Source: Rhizobium sp. Root1212 | Lineage (GTDB): Bacteria; Pseudomonadota; Alphaproteobacteria; Rhizobiales; Rhizobiaceae | Reading direction: 5' to 3' | Length of the DNA: 64,000 nucleotides | NCBI RefSeq assembly: GCF_001424985.1 | Contig: NZ_LMDA01000006.1 | Span: forward strand, 1-64,000 | In this document: positions 18,253 to 26,770 of the stretch, piece by piece | Position numbering within the stretch: the first letter of the stretch is position 1 | Layout: the number at the start of each line of letters is the position of its first letter | The notes under the pieces: model-generated | The model's database searches: none | Told to the model about the DNA's origin: nothing | What the model saw: only the letters and a program-made list of their open reading frames with translations | Position numbers and translations under genes: made by a program

Positions 18253-19260
18253 TCAGGGCTCTTCCCAGCGGCCGGTGACGACGGAGCGGAACAGTGCGTC
18301 GATCGCCTTCATGTTGGCGACCGCATCCTCCATCCCCGTTGCGGGTGGTTTGCCGGAAAGAACGGCTTCGGCGAAAGCGTCGGCCTGTTCGCGGTACTGG
18401 TCGACCGGCTCGATGGCGATCTCCTCGCGTCCGCCGCCGGCAAGGTCGCGGCCGTCATCGAGGACGAGCACGGTCGGTTCGTCGGCCGGTGCGTTGAAGG
18501 GAATGGGGATTTCCAAACGCCCACGCGTTCCGAGCACCGTTACCTTCTGCGTAAGGGCAAGCTGCGTCGAGCAGGTGAAGGCGAGTTGCCGCCCCTCGGG
18601 AAAGGCCAGCAGCCCGCTCGTCAGCCGATCCGTGCCGAAGGTCGGGTCGCGTTCAGCCAGAGCGATCGCCCGCAACGGTTCTGCGTCGAACAGGAAACGG
18701 GCCGTATTGATGGCGTAGCATCCGACATCGAACAGACCGCCCCCGCCAATATCCGCCTGGTTGCGGACGTTGCCGGGATCATCGAGATAGTAGGTGAAGA
18801 TCGTCTGGATCGCCCTGACCTCGCCGAGCCGCCCCTCCGCCATCAGCGCACGCGCCTTCTTCCATTGCGGATGATGGCGCACCATGAAGGCCTCCACGAC
18901 GGGCAGGCCGGCAGCCTTTTGCGCGGCCACCAGCGCCATGGCCTCGGCGGCATCGAGGGCGATAGGCTTCTCGCATAACACCGGCTTGCCGTGTTGCAGC
19001 GCCTTTATCGTCAGGGCTACATGGAGATGGTTGGGGAGCGGGTTGTAGATCGCATCGATCTCGGGATCTGCAAGCAGGGCCTCGTAACTGCCGTAGGCCT
19101 TGGCTATCCCAAAACGCGCCGCCAATGCCTTCGCCTTGTCAAGATCGCGCGACGCAATCGCCTCGACCCTGCCCAGGCGACTGGACTGGATGGCGGGAAT
19201 GACGGCCTTGGCGGCAATCCCAGCGCAGCCGAGCACGCCCCATCGTATCGTTGGTGACAT
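18253..19260 (-). CDS. Gfo/Idh/MocA-family NAD(P)-dependent oxidoreductase
   Basis: A 335-residue dehydrogenase. The N-terminal Rossmann domain starts IRWGVLGCAGIAAKAVIPAI. The conserved loop LPNHLHVALTIKAL precedes the family signature CEKPIAL, in which Lys is catalytic. GGGLFDVGCYAINTARFLF marks the C-terminal domain. The family oxidises or reduces sugars, inositols and derived compounds; MocA itself acts in rhizopine breakdown. GAGGAGA lies just before the ATG at 19260, so the longer in-frame upstream reading is not used. It is 19 bases downstream of the fused ABC gene in module A. Confidence 0.88.
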   Translation of the reverse strand: MSPTIRWGVLGCAGIAAKAVIPAIQSSRLGRVEAIASRDLDKAKALAARFGIAKAYGSYEALLADPEIDAIYNPLPNHLHVALTIKALQHGKPVLCEKPIALDAAEAMALVAAQKAAGLPVVEAFMVRHHPQWKKARALMAEGRLGEVRAIQTIFTYYLDDPGNVRNQADIGGGGLFDVGCYAINTARFLFDAEPLRAIALAERDPTFGTDRLTSGLLAFPEGRQLAFTCSTQLALTQKVTVLGTRGRLEIPIPFNAPADEPTVLVLDDGRDLAGGGREEIAIEPVDQYREQADAFAEAVLSGKPPATGMEDAVANMKAIDALFRSVVTGRWEEP

Positions 19261-19279
19261 TTTTCTCTCCTCGTCCGCT

Positions 19280-20788
19280 TCAAAGGACTTCCGCGAGGAA
19301 GCGCTGAAGACGCGGGCTTTGGGGGTTGTCGAAGATTGCCTCGGGCGTGCCCGCTTCCACCACGCGTCCCTCGTCCATGAACACGACCTGATCGGCAACA
19401 CGGCGTGCAAAGCCCATTTCATGGGTGACAACGACCATGGTCATGCCGCGCTGGCCGAGATCAGCCATGAGGTTGAGCACGCCCTTGACCAGTTCGGGAT
19501 CGAGGGCACTCGTGACCTCGTCGAACAGAATGACCTCCGGCTCCATCGCCAGCGCACGCGCAATGGCGACGCGCTGCTGCTGACCGCCGGAAAGACCACC
19601 GGGCCGGTGGTGCTGGCGGCTGGCAAGACCGACATCGGCGAGCCGCGCCTTGGCGATGCGCTCGGCCTCGGCCGCTGGCAGGCCCTTGATCTTGGTCAGC
19701 GACAGCATGACGTTTTCGAGCGCCGTATGGTCCGGGAACAGGTTGAAGTGCTGGAAGACCATGCCCACCCGGCGCCGCAGGCGCTCCGGCTTCATGGCAA
19801 GAATGCTTTCGCCGTCGATGAGGATATCGCCACTCTTGGGCTCGACCAGCCGGTTGATGCCGCGCAGCAGGGTCGACTTGCCCGAACCCGACGGCCCGAT
19901 GACGCAGGTGACGCTGCCGGGCTTCACCGTGAGATCGACACCCCTGAGCACGTCCAGATCGCCATAGGCCATTCCAAGATTTCGCACATCGAGGCTACCC
20001 CCCTTGAAGGTCGCCCCGGAGGCGCGGCCGGCGCCATCGAGTTCGCTGACTTCCTCCAGCCCGCTGGTGATGACCGCCGGGCGCTGCTTGCCGATCCGCA
20101 GGCGGTTGTCGATCCCGTTGACGACGTGGGTAAGCGGCACCGTGACGACGAGATAGAAGACGCCGGCAAGGAGGAGCGGTGAAAGATTGCCGGTCACCAC
20201 CGCCTGGTCCTGGCCAACGCGGAAAATCTCGCGCTCGGAAGCCAGCAGGCCGAGGAAGTAGACGAGGCTCGAATCCTTCACATTGCCGATGAACTGGTTG
20301 ACGAGGGCCGGCAACACGCGGCGCACGCCCTGCGGCACCACGATCAGCCGCATGCCCTGCCCATAGCTCATGCTGAGCGCCCGGCAGGCTTCCATCTGGC
20401 CGCGCTCGACGCTCTGGATGCCCGACCGGAAGATTTCGCCGATATAGGCGCCGGCGATCAGGCTGAGCGCCAGGATGCCGAGCGGATAGGGCGAAGGCCC
20501 GAAGAGTTCGCGGCCGAGACGGGCAAAGCCCTGGCCGATGAGGAGAATGGTGACGATAGCGGGCAGGCCGCGAAAGACGTCGGTATAGATGCGGGCCGGG
20601 ATGCGCAGCCACGCCGAGCGCGAAATGCCCATGATGGCCAGCACCATGCCGATGACGACACCGAGCACCGTCGAAGCGGCGGCGAGGATCAGGGTATTCT
20701 TGAGGCCGACCGTGATCATGGTCGGCAGAACTTCGGCCATGGCGTTCCAGTCAAGGAAGCTGCGGCGCAGGTTTTCGAGCCAGTTCAT
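19280..20788 (-). CDS. Fused permease-ATPase of a polar amino acid/opine ABC importer
   Basis: A 502-residue fusion. Residues about 1-240 form a His/Glu/Gln/Arg/opine-type permease with the EAA-like loop [22 protein letters not shown]. Residues about 255-502 form an ATPase with Walker [19 protein letters not shown]-loop region [18 protein letters not shown], signature [14 protein letters not shown] and Walker [14 protein letters not shown] linker of about 30 residues joins them. Usually these are separate genes; fused versions are known in proteobacteria. The importer would be a homodimer supplying both subunits. It sits between the binding-protein gene, with a hairpin in between, and the Gfo gene in module A. 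Confidence 0.9.
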   Translation of the reverse strand: MNWLENLRRSFLDWNAMAEVLPTMITVGLKNTLILAAASTVLGVVIGMVLAIMGISRSAWLRIPARIYTDVFRGLPAIVTILLIGQGFARLGRELFGPSPYPLGILALSLIAGAYIGEIFRSGIQSVERGQMEACRALSMSYGQGMRLIVVPQGVRRVLPALVNQFIGNVKDSSLVYFLGLLASEREIFRVGQDQAVVTGNLSPLLLAGVFYLVVTVPLTHVVNGIDNRLRIGKQRPAVITSGLEEVSELDGAGRASGATFKGGSLDVRNLGMAYGDLDVLRGVDLTVKPGSVTCVIGPSGSGKSTLLRGINRLVEPKSGDILIDGESILAMKPERLRRRVGMVFQHFNLFPDHTALENVMLSLTKIKGLPAAEAERIAKARLADVGLASRQHHRPGGLSGGQQQRVAIARALAMEPEVILFDEVTSALDPELVKGVLNLMADLGQRGMTMVVVTHEMGFARRVADQVVFMDEGRVVEAGTPEAIFDNPQSPRLQRFLAEVL

Positions 20789-20811
20789 CAGGAGATTCCT
20801 TGAAGGAAAGG

Positions 20812-20839
20812 CCGGTCCGACCGAAAACGGCCGGACCGG
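20812..20839 (-). terminator. Intercistronic hairpin after binding-protein gene
   Basis: CCGGTCCG (20812-20819) pairs with CGGACCGG (20832-20839). An inner CCG/CGG continuation lies around an AAAA loop, with one A-C mismatch. It sits between the binding-protein stop and the fused permease-ATPase start. Such hairpins often stabilise the binding-protein mRNA or attenuate downstream transcription. Confidence 0.55.
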
Positions 20840-20848
20840 AAGGTGGCA

Positions 20849-21685
20849 TCACTGCTTGGGAAGATAGGCGTCCGGCATCGGCGTACCGGGGAACCACTTT
20901 TCGTGCAGGGTCTTCCAGGTGCCGTCCTGCATGGCGGCGGCGAGACCCTTGTTCAATGCCTCACGCAGCGCGTCATTGCCCTTGCGGATGACGAAACCGG
21001 CCGGTGCGTCGAAGCTCGGAATGTTGATGGCCACCTTCAGCTGCGGGTAGCGAGCCGAATAGTCCTTGGCAGCCTCATAATCGAGGAAGTGCGCATCGAC
21101 CGTGCCGTTGTTGAGCGCCGAGACGGCGGAGTTGTTGTCCGGGAACTTCACGAGGTCAGCGCCGATGAAGTTCTTCTCGGCATAGATTTCCTGCAGCGTC
21201 CCCTGCACGACGCCGAGGCGCTTGCCCTTCAGGCCGGCAGCATCGGTGATGGCGGCGTCCTGTGTCAGCACGGTGAGAAAGCCTGCGAGATAGCCATCCG
21301 AGAAATCGACCGTCTGCTTGCGCTTGTCGGTCGTGCCGATCGCGGCGGCCGCGACGTCGAAACGGCTGTTGGCGACCGAGGGCATCAGGGCAGAGAACTC
21401 CTGGCCGGTGAAGATCACCTGCTCCTTCTTGAAGCCCATGCGCTCGGCGACATTGAGGAAGAGTTCGATATCGAAACCGGTGAAATTGCCGTCGGCGGTG
21501 GTGAAGGCATAGGGCTTGGCATCGCCCATCGTGCCGACGCTGATGACGGCGGGATCGATCAGGCCGAGCGGATTGTCCTCGGCGAGCGCCGGCGTCGCGG
21601 CGCCGGCCAGAACACCGAGGGCGACCGCGATGGCGGCGCGGCGCATTCGGGTAAAGGGGGAAGTGAAGGCTTCAGTAAATCGCAT
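20849..21685 (-). CDS. Periplasmic amino acid-type ABC binding protein (module A)
   Basis: A 278-residue solute-binding protein of family 3. A signal peptide is visible: basic start, [21 protein letters not shown], then AEDNP. The mature protein shows family segments such as [38 protein letters not shown] and [14 protein letters not shown]. Family 3 proteins bind polar amino acids, opines and related compounds. ATG at 21685 has GAGGAGA upstream; an in-frame longer reading would cover the promoter and is rejected. It is the first gene of module A, transcribed away from the lacI-type gene across two operators. Confidence 0.88.
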   Translation of the reverse strand: MRFTEAFTSPFTRMRRAAIAVALGVLAGAATPALAEDNPLGLIDPAVISVGTMGDAKPYAFTTADGNFTGFDIELFLNVAERMGFKKEQVIFTGQEFSALMPSVANSRFDVAAAAIGTTDKRKQTVDFSDGYLAGFLTVLTQDAAITDAAGLKGKRLGVVQGTLQEIYAEKNFIGADLVKFPDNNSAVSALNNGTVDAHFLDYEAAKDYSARYPQLKVAINIPSFDAPAGFVIRKGNDALREALNKGLAAAMQDGTWKTLHEKWFPGTPMPDAYLPKQ

Positions 21686-21809
21686 TGGCTTCGTCTCCTC
21701 TGGTGGTTGTCGTCTGCGATCTTTCAGGGCGCATGGGTCCCACCCGGACGACGGCACGACCCGTTCGTCCGGCCCATGCATTTCGCATTCCGGGATTACT
21801 ATTTTCAAT

Positions 21810-21847
21810 TTGAGACCGGTATCAATTAAAAAGAGACCGGTCTCTTT
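21810..21847. promoter_or_regulatory. Tandem LacI-type operators, module A
   Basis: AAAGAGACCGGTCTCTTT (21830-21847) is a perfect 18-bp palindrome. TTGAGACCGGTATCAA (21810-21825) is a second copy with one mismatched pair. Their centres are 21 bp apart, about two helical turns, so both would face the same side of the helix. They lie between the module A binding protein and the divergent LacI regulator. Confidence 0.7.
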
Positions 21848-21910
21848 GGCTTTCGGCAATTGTTATCGTCGCATTTGCCAGTCGTCAAGTTCTCTTGTAA
21901 GGCTAACGTC

Positions 21911-22981
21911 ATGGACCAGAGCCCTTCCCGTTCCTCCGCCACCACGGTTGCCGATGTCGCACGCAAGGCGGGCGTGTCGAAAGCCACCGCAGCGCGCGTG
22001 CTGGGGGGCTACGGCACCGTCAGCGACCGGGTGCGGGATGCCGTGACGGTCGCCGCCCGCGCCCTCAACTACCAGCCCAATGAACTCGCCCGCAGCATGA
22101 CGACAGGCCGCTCCGGAACGATCGGCGTCGTGGTCGGCGATATCGAGAACCCGTTCTTCAGCCTAGCCATGCGGGGGATCACCGATGTTGCCCGAGAGGC
22201 CGGCTTCACCGTCATCCTCATCAACTCGGGCGAGGATGCCGACGCTGAAAAGGCTGCGATCCGCACCTTGCTTGCCAAGCGGGTGGATGGCCTGATCGTC
22301 TCGCCGGCCAAGGAGAGCGATATCGACCATCTGAGGGAGGCCACCCGTTCCGGCCGGCCGCTCGTGCTGCTCGACCGGGGCAGCGAAACGCTCGACGTCG
22401 ATACGGTGATCGCCGACGACCGGCATGCCGCCGAGGACATCACACGCCGGCTGATCGCGCTCGGCCACAGCCGCATCGCCTATCTCACCGCCTGCGACAC
22501 CGCGGATCACCGCTTCCACACGCCGGCCGACATCAATACCGGCTCGGTGCGCCGGCGCATCGAGGGTTTCCTCTGCATCTGCCGGAAAGCCGGCCTGGAG
22601 GGTATGGAAGAGTGGGTGCATGTGGGTGCGATCACGCCGGACCACACACACCGCATCGTGACCGCGATGCTTAAATCTCCACAGCGCCCGACGGCAATCA
22701 TCGCATCGGACAGCGTCATCGGCCTTGAAGTGTTCAAGGTCTGCCGCGAACTCGGCCTCGCCATTCCTGACGACCTGTCCCTGGTGTCGTTCCATGATGC
22801 GGACTGGACGTCCGTCACCACGCCGCCCGTAACCGTCGTGCGCCAGCCGGTCTATCGCCTCGGCGAGACGGCGGCGAAACTGCTGGTCGAGCGGCTGAAC
22901 GGCGACGGCACAGAGGCAAACCGCATCGTCCTGCAAACGGAAGTCATCGAGCGCGCCTCCGTCGCCGGCGCACCCGCGTAG
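21911..22981 (+). CDS. LacI-family regulator of module A
   Basis: A 356-residue regulator with the LacI helix-turn-helix TVADVARKAGVSKATAARVL and hinge NELARSMTTGRSGTIGVV. The sensor domain has VVGDIENPFFSLAMRGI, DGLIVSP and PTAIIASDSVIGLEV. The start is taken as ATG 21911 (MDQSPSR) with AAGG about 9 bases upstream; an earlier alternative at 21860 would enter the operator-proximal region. It is divergent from the module A operon across two GAGACCGGTCTC-type palindromes, so local repression and autoregulation are likely. The inducer is presumably the module A substrate. It is similar in layout to the second LacI at 28892. Confidence 0.88.
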   Translation: MDQSPSRSSATTVADVARKAGVSKATAARVLGGYGTVSDRVRDAVTVAARALNYQPNELARSMTTGRSGTIGVVVGDIENPFFSLAMRGITDVAREAGFTVILINSGEDADAEKAAIRTLLAKRVDGLIVSPAKESDIDHLREATRSGRPLVLLDRGSETLDVDTVIADDRHAAEDITRRLIALGHSRIAYLTACDTADHRFHTPADINTGSVRRRIEGFLCICRKAGLEGMEEWVHVGAITPDHTHRIVTAMLKSPQRPTAIIASDSVIGLEVFKVCRELGLAIPDDLSLVSFHDADWTSVTTPPVTVVRQPVYRLGETAAKLLVERLNGDGTEANRIVLQTEVIERASVAGAPA

Positions 22982-23049
22982 AGTTCGATCATATTCGAAA
23001 CCAGGTCCGAGCCGCTCAAGCTCTGCCTCCGCCGCATGAACGGCAAGAC

Positions 23050-23078
23050 AAGCCGCCCTTCCTAGGGGAACGGCTTTT
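23050..23078 (+). terminator. Rho-independent terminator after lacI-type gene
   Basis: AAGCCG (23050-23055) pairs with CGGCTT (23071-23076), with an inner CCCT/AGGG pairing, and is followed by TTTT. It lies 70 bases beyond the module A LacI stop. The rest of the 316-bp gap to the next gene holds the promoter and operators of module B. Confidence 0.55.
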
Positions 23079-23196
23079 CACGCGCGAGTCCAAACGAAAT
23101 TGACGCATTCGCGCGGGCGCCTTTCGGAAAACTCCGTTCATCCCTTCATAGGGCTCAACGCTGAAACAAGGAGATCTGGAGGCGGCATTGCGCATG

Positions 23197-23210
23197 TGAG
23201 AACGTTCGCA
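23197..23210. promoter_or_regulatory. Module B operator copy 1 (before deglycase gene)
   Basis: TGAGAACGTTCGCA differs at one position from the perfect palindrome TGAGAACGTTCTCA found before the kinase gene. It lies 88 bp before the SIS-domain deglycase ATG and ties that operon to the LacI-type regulator at 28892. Confidence 0.55.
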
Positions 23211-23258
23211 AAAAATTCCGCCGACGATGTCAAGGGAGCTTGACGTGGATGATGGTCG

Positions 23259-23274
23259 TATAATACGTATTATA
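23259..23274. promoter_or_regulatory. 16-bp AT-rich palindrome, GntR operator candidate
   Basis: TATAATACGTATTATA is a perfect palindrome 24 bp before the deglycase ATG. It would cover promoter or start-site DNA. The GntR-family regulator is the next gene of the same operon, so autoregulation through this site is plausible. Confidence 0.5.
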
Positions 23275-23297
23275 ACGTCATATAGAAAGGTACGATC

Positions 23298-24299
23298 ATG
23301 TCCCTCCCCTCCGCCTTCGATGCCGGCGTCGTCGCCGCACTTTCCGCCCTCGATGCAAAATCGGTGAAGCATGTGTTCTTCATCGCCTGCGGCGGCTCGC
23401 TTTCGATCATGCATCCGGCCAAGTTTCTGCTCGACCAGCACTCGCCGCTGCCGTCGGACGTCTACAATGCCGCCGAGTTCGTCGCCCGCGCGCCGCGGTC
23501 GCTGGACAAAAACGCGCTCGTCATCCTCTGCTCGATGACCGGCACGACGAAGGAAACCACCGCGGCCGCCGAATTCGCCCGCTCGAAGGGCGCGGCGACT
23601 ATCGGCCTGACGGTCGAGCCCGCCTCCCCGCTCGGCAAGGCCGTAGATCACGTCGTCGGCTTCGAGGCTCCCTATACGACCGGCGTGCCGATCGATGCCA
23701 AGAACAGCAATTATTCGCGGATCTACCAGATCGTCATGGGCCTCGTCGCTCTCACCGGCGGCGAAGACCTGACAGGAACGCTGATCGAAAGCCTCCTTGC
23801 CCTTCAGCCGGCCATCGACCGCGCGCAAGCCGCCTTCGCACCGATGTTCGAAGACTATGCGCCGCGCTTCGCCAAGGAAGACGTGATCTATACGGTTGCC
23901 AGCGGCGCGAGCTACGGCGCGGCCTATTCCTTCGCGATCTGCGTGCTCATGGAAATGCAGTGGATCAACAGCCAGGCGATCCACGCCAATGAATTCTTCC
24001 ATGGCCCCTTCGAGGTGTTGGACAAGCAGCGCGCTTTCATCCTGATGAAGGGTCTCGACAGCACGCGGCCGCTGGAAGAGCGCGCCGACGAATTCCTGCA
24101 TCGGTTCGGCTCGGTTGAGAATATTCTGGTTCTCGATGCCGAAAAACTCGATCTTTCCGGCATAGACCCGCAGTTCCGCGGCAATGTCGTGCCGCTGATC
24201 TTCTTCGACACGCTCTGGCGTTTCGCCTATAAGATCGCCGACCTGCGCAAGCACGAAATGCTCGAGGCCCGGCGCTACATGAAGAAAATCACCTACTGA
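23298..24299 (+). CDS. SIS-domain sugar isomerase, FrlB/FraB-like fructosamine-6-phosphate deglycase
   Basis: A 333-residue two-SIS-domain protein. The first domain has IACGGSLSIMH and SMTGTTKETTAAAEFA, the phosphosugar-binding Ser/Thr loops. The second has ASGASYGAAYSF and HANEFFHGPFEV. Glu219 (MEMQW) and His235 (FFHGP) are 16 residues apart, matching the E214/H230 catalytic spacing I recall for Salmonella FraB. Family enzymes split 6-phospho-fructosyl-amino acids into glucose 6-phosphate and the free amino acid. The lack of a glutaminase domain excludes full-length GlmS. The PfkB kinase at 30240 resembles FrlD and supplies the expected upstream step. It is first in an operon with the GntR and cyclodeaminase-like genes. 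GlmS-like isomerases with other substrates remain an alternative. Confidence 0.82.
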   Translation: MSLPSAFDAGVVAALSALDAKSVKHVFFIACGGSLSIMHPAKFLLDQHSPLPSDVYNAAEFVARAPRSLDKNALVILCSMTGTTKETTAAAEFARSKGAATIGLTVEPASPLGKAVDHVVGFEAPYTTGVPIDAKNSNYSRIYQIVMGLVALTGGEDLTGTLIESLLALQPAIDRAQAAFAPMFEDYAPRFAKEDVIYTVASGASYGAAYSFAICVLMEMQWINSQAIHANEFFHGPFEVLDKQRAFILMKGLDSTRPLEERADEFLHRFGSVENILVLDAEKLDLSGIDPQFRGNVVPLIFFDTLWRFAYKIADLRKHEMLEARRYMKKITY

Positions 24300-24317
24300 T
24301 CGATCCTGGATGGGCGG

Positions 24318-25028
24318 ATGGAAGACCAAGCAAACCTTTTGCCGCTCTATGAACAGGTTCGGCGCGCGATCCTGGCCGGCATCGAATCCGGCCAGTTCGC
24401 GGAGGGTGGCTTCCTGCCCACCGAACCGGAACTGATGGCGCTCTACGGCGTCAGCCGGATCACGCTGAGGCGTGCCATCGGCGAGCTTTGCGCCGATGGC
24501 CGCCTGCAGCGGCAGCAGGGGCGCGGCACCGTGATCATGCCGGGCAAGGTCCGGCAGACGCTCGTTTCGCTCTCGGGCTTTTCCGAAACCATGGACGGGC
24601 TCGGCCGAAAAGCGGGCCACCGCATTCTCGCCCGCAACGACACTCCCGATGCGCCGGCCATCCGCGACCGCCTGCAGGCCGGGGCGCTGATCCGCTTCGA
24701 CCGGCTGCTGGAGGACAACGGCCGGCCGATGACGCTCGAAACGCTCTGGTTCGACCGGTCGCGTTTTCCCGACGTCATCGCGCCGGTCGCCGCCGGCGGC
24801 TCCTTCTTCGCCGCGCTGCGCGACACGGCCGGCATCGTGCCGACCCATGCGGAACGGCAGATCGATGTCGGCTTCGCCTCGCCCGGCGAGCGCGCCATTC
24901 TGGCCGTGACGGCCGCCCAGCCGGTCTACCGGATCGAAAAGATCGTCACCGATGCCGAAGGGCGCCCGCTCGCCCTGTCACAGCTCGTCACTCCAAGCCA
25001 TCTGGTCACCTACACGATCAAGACCTGA
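24318..25028 (+). CDS. GntR-family (HutC/UTRA) regulator
   Basis: A 236-residue regulator. The winged helix at about 10-75 reads PLYEQVRRAILAGIESGQF and FLPTEPELMALYGVSRITLR. The UTRA effector domain follows (about 95-235), with FDRLLEDNGRPMTLETLWF and VYRIEKIVTDAEGRPLALSQ. UTRA domains in FrlR- and NagR-like proteins bind phosphosugars. The gene follows the deglycase by 18 bases and precedes the cyclodeaminase-like gene by 10. E. coli frl also has a GntR regulator (FrlR), which fits the context. A 16-bp palindrome before the operon is a candidate site. Confidence 0.87.
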   Translation: MEDQANLLPLYEQVRRAILAGIESGQFAEGGFLPTEPELMALYGVSRITLRRAIGELCADGRLQRQQGRGTVIMPGKVRQTLVSLSGFSETMDGLGRKAGHRILARNDTPDAPAIRDRLQAGALIRFDRLLEDNGRPMTLETLWFDRSRFPDVIAPVAAGGSFFAALRDTAGIVPTHAERQIDVGFASPGERAILAVTAAQPVYRIEKIVTDAEGRPLALSQLVTPSHLVTYTIKT

Positions 25029-25038
25029 AAGGTTCGAT

Positions 25039-25977
25039 ATGCACATTTTCGATGCGCCCGCCGTACACGCGGCGCTCCCCTGGTCTTTTCTGATCGAGGC
25101 GTTGCGCAAGGCGCATCTCGGGCCGATGCCCGCCTCGGATGTCATGGTGCAATCCGATCCTGCGGGCGGTGAAGCGCAGTTCGTCACCTTGCCCGGCTGG
25201 GCGCCCGGCGGCCCGATCGTCGTCAAAATGGTTGGTGTCTTTCCACAGAATGCCGCGCTGCAGCCGCCACAGCCCGCCGTCCAGGGGCTGGTTGTGCTGT
25301 TCGACGGCGCAACGGGCGGGCCGCTTCTCGCAGCGGACGGCGCTGCCATGACGGCCCGCAAGACCGCCGCGGATTCCGCTCTCGGCGCCGCACTTGTTGC
25401 GCGGGAAGACGTGGAGGATCTGCTGATCGTCGGCGCCGGCGCGCTTGCGCCCCACTTTGCCGAAGCGCATCTGGCGGCGCGGCCTTCGCTACGCCGGGTC
25501 ACGATCTGGAACCGTACTACGACCCGAGCCGAAGCCGTTGCCGCACAGCTTCGCGATAAAGGCATCGACGCCACGGTCAGCGACGATCTCGACGGTTCGG
25601 TCGCCCGCGCAGATGTCGTGTCCTGCGTCACCATGTCTGACAAGGCGCTTATCAAGGGCGCGCTCCTGCGGCCGGGCTCCCATCTCGATCTCGTCGGCGC
25701 CTACCTGCCGACGCTCAGGGAAGCGGACGATGCGGCGCTGACGCGCGGCACGATCTTCGTCGACAGCCGCAACAATATGGAGGGCGGCGGCGATCTCTCG
25801 CAGGCCATCGCATCCGGCGCGATCACCTGGGATGCCGTGAAGGCCGATCTTTTCGAGCTTGTTCAGGCTAAACGGGAAGGCCGCACCGGCGCCGATCAGA
25901 TCACCGTGTTCAAGAACAACGGCGGCGCCCATCTCGATCTGTTCACCGCATCGGCGCTTTCGCAGACGCTTAGCTGA
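25039..25977 (+). CDS. Ornithine cyclodeaminase/mu-crystallin family enzyme
   Basis: A 312-residue NAD(P)-binding enzyme. The N-terminal half forms the substrate and dimer lobe (AQFVTLPGWAPGGPIVVKMV; MTARKTAADSALGA, where Arg-Lys contacts substrate). The Rossmann half has LLIVGAGALAPHFAEAHLAA, and HLDLVGAY and IFVDSRNN follow. Members are ornithine cyclodeaminases, alanine dehydrogenases, ketimine reductases and opine-type dehydrogenases. In this operon it could process the amino acid freed by the deglycase; the substrate is not decided by sequence. ATG 25039 lies 10 bases after the GntR stop with GAAAGG before it. It is convergent with the ABC operon, 4 bases apart. Confidence 0.85.
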   Translation: MHIFDAPAVHAALPWSFLIEALRKAHLGPMPASDVMVQSDPAGGEAQFVTLPGWAPGGPIVVKMVGVFPQNAALQPPQPAVQGLVVLFDGATGGPLLAADGAAMTARKTAADSALGAALVAREDVEDLLIVGAGALAPHFAEAHLAARPSLRRVTIWNRTTTRAEAVAAQLRDKGIDATVSDDLDGSVARADVVSCVTMSDKALIKGALLRPGSHLDLVGAYLPTLREADDAALTRGTIFVDSRNNMEGGGDLSQAIASGAITWDAVKADLFELVQAKREGRTGADQITVFKNNGGAHLDLFTASALSQTLS

Positions 25978-25981
25978 CGCG

Positions 25982-26770
25982 TCAAGCGTCAGCCAGAACC
26001 CGCGCCAGGAAAGCCCGCGTCCGGTCGTGCCGCGGGCTCGTCAGCACGTCGGCCGGACGCCCCTGTTCCACGATCACCCCGCCGTCCATGAAGATCAGAT
26101 GGTCGGCGACATCCCGCGCAAAGCCCATTTCATGCGTGACGACGACCATGGTCATGCCGTCGTCGGCGAGTTGGCGCATGACGGCGAGAACCTCGCCCAC
26201 GAGTTCGGGGTCGAGCGCCGAGGTCGGTTCGTCGAAGAGCATGACATCGGGCTTCATCGCCAGCGAGCGGGCGATCGCCGCGCGCTGCTGCTGGCCGCCG
26301 GAAAGCTGCGCCGGATAATAGTGCGCCCGCTCCTTCATGCCGACACGCTCCAGAAGCAGCATCGCCTCTTCGATCGCCGTGGCGCGCGGCACGCGCCTGA
26401 CGAGGACCGGAGCCTCGATGACGTTTTCGAGCACGGTCTTGTGCGGGAAGAGATGAAACCCCTGGAACACCATGCCCATGCGCTGGCGCTGGCGGGCAAG
26501 TTCGTTGAAGCTCATTTCGTAGAGCTTGTCGCCTTTCCAGCGCACGCCGACAGGCTCGCCACGCAGGAAAATCGCACCGCCCGTCGGCTTTTCGAGATAG
26601 TTGAGGCAGCGCAGCAGCGTGCTCTTGCCGGAACCCGAAGGGCCGACGATGCAGGTCACATCGCCGCGCATCACAGCAACATCGATACCGCGAAGCACCT
26701 CGTGGGCGCCAAAGCTCTTGCGCAGGCGCTCGACCTTCAAGAGCGGCTCGCCGTTCACATGGTCGTTCAT
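25982..26770 (-). CDS. Polar amino acid ABC transporter ATPase (module B)
   Basis: A 262-residue ATPase with Walker [21 protein letters not shown]-loop region [18 protein letters not shown], signature [16 protein letters not shown], Walker [13 protein letters not shown] and switch His VVTHEMGFA. This pattern is characteristic of GlnQ/HisP-type ATPases. The ATG at 26770 overlaps the permease stop by one base (TGATG); a GTG three bases earlier is possible. It powers the importer encoded by the two genes upstream. Confidence 0.92.
   Translation of the reverse strand: MNDHVNGEPLLKVERLRKSFGAHEVLRGIDVAVMRGDVTCIVGPSGSGKSTLLRCLNYLEKPTGGAIFLRGEPVGVRWKGDKLYEMSFNELARQRQRMGMVFQGFHLFPHKTVLENVIEAPVLVRRVPRATAIEEAMLLLERVGMKERAHYYPAQLSGGQQQRAAIARSLAMKPDVMLFDEPTSALDPELVGEVLAVMRQLADDGMTMVVVTHEMGFARDVADHLIFMDGGVIVEQGRPADVLTSPRHDRTRAFLARVLADA

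Noticed and set aside
23016-24848. 610-codon minus-strand open frame opposite the deglycase and GntR genes
   Set aside because: It spans two recognisable genes and their promoter, has no motif, and its composition fits an antisense shadow.
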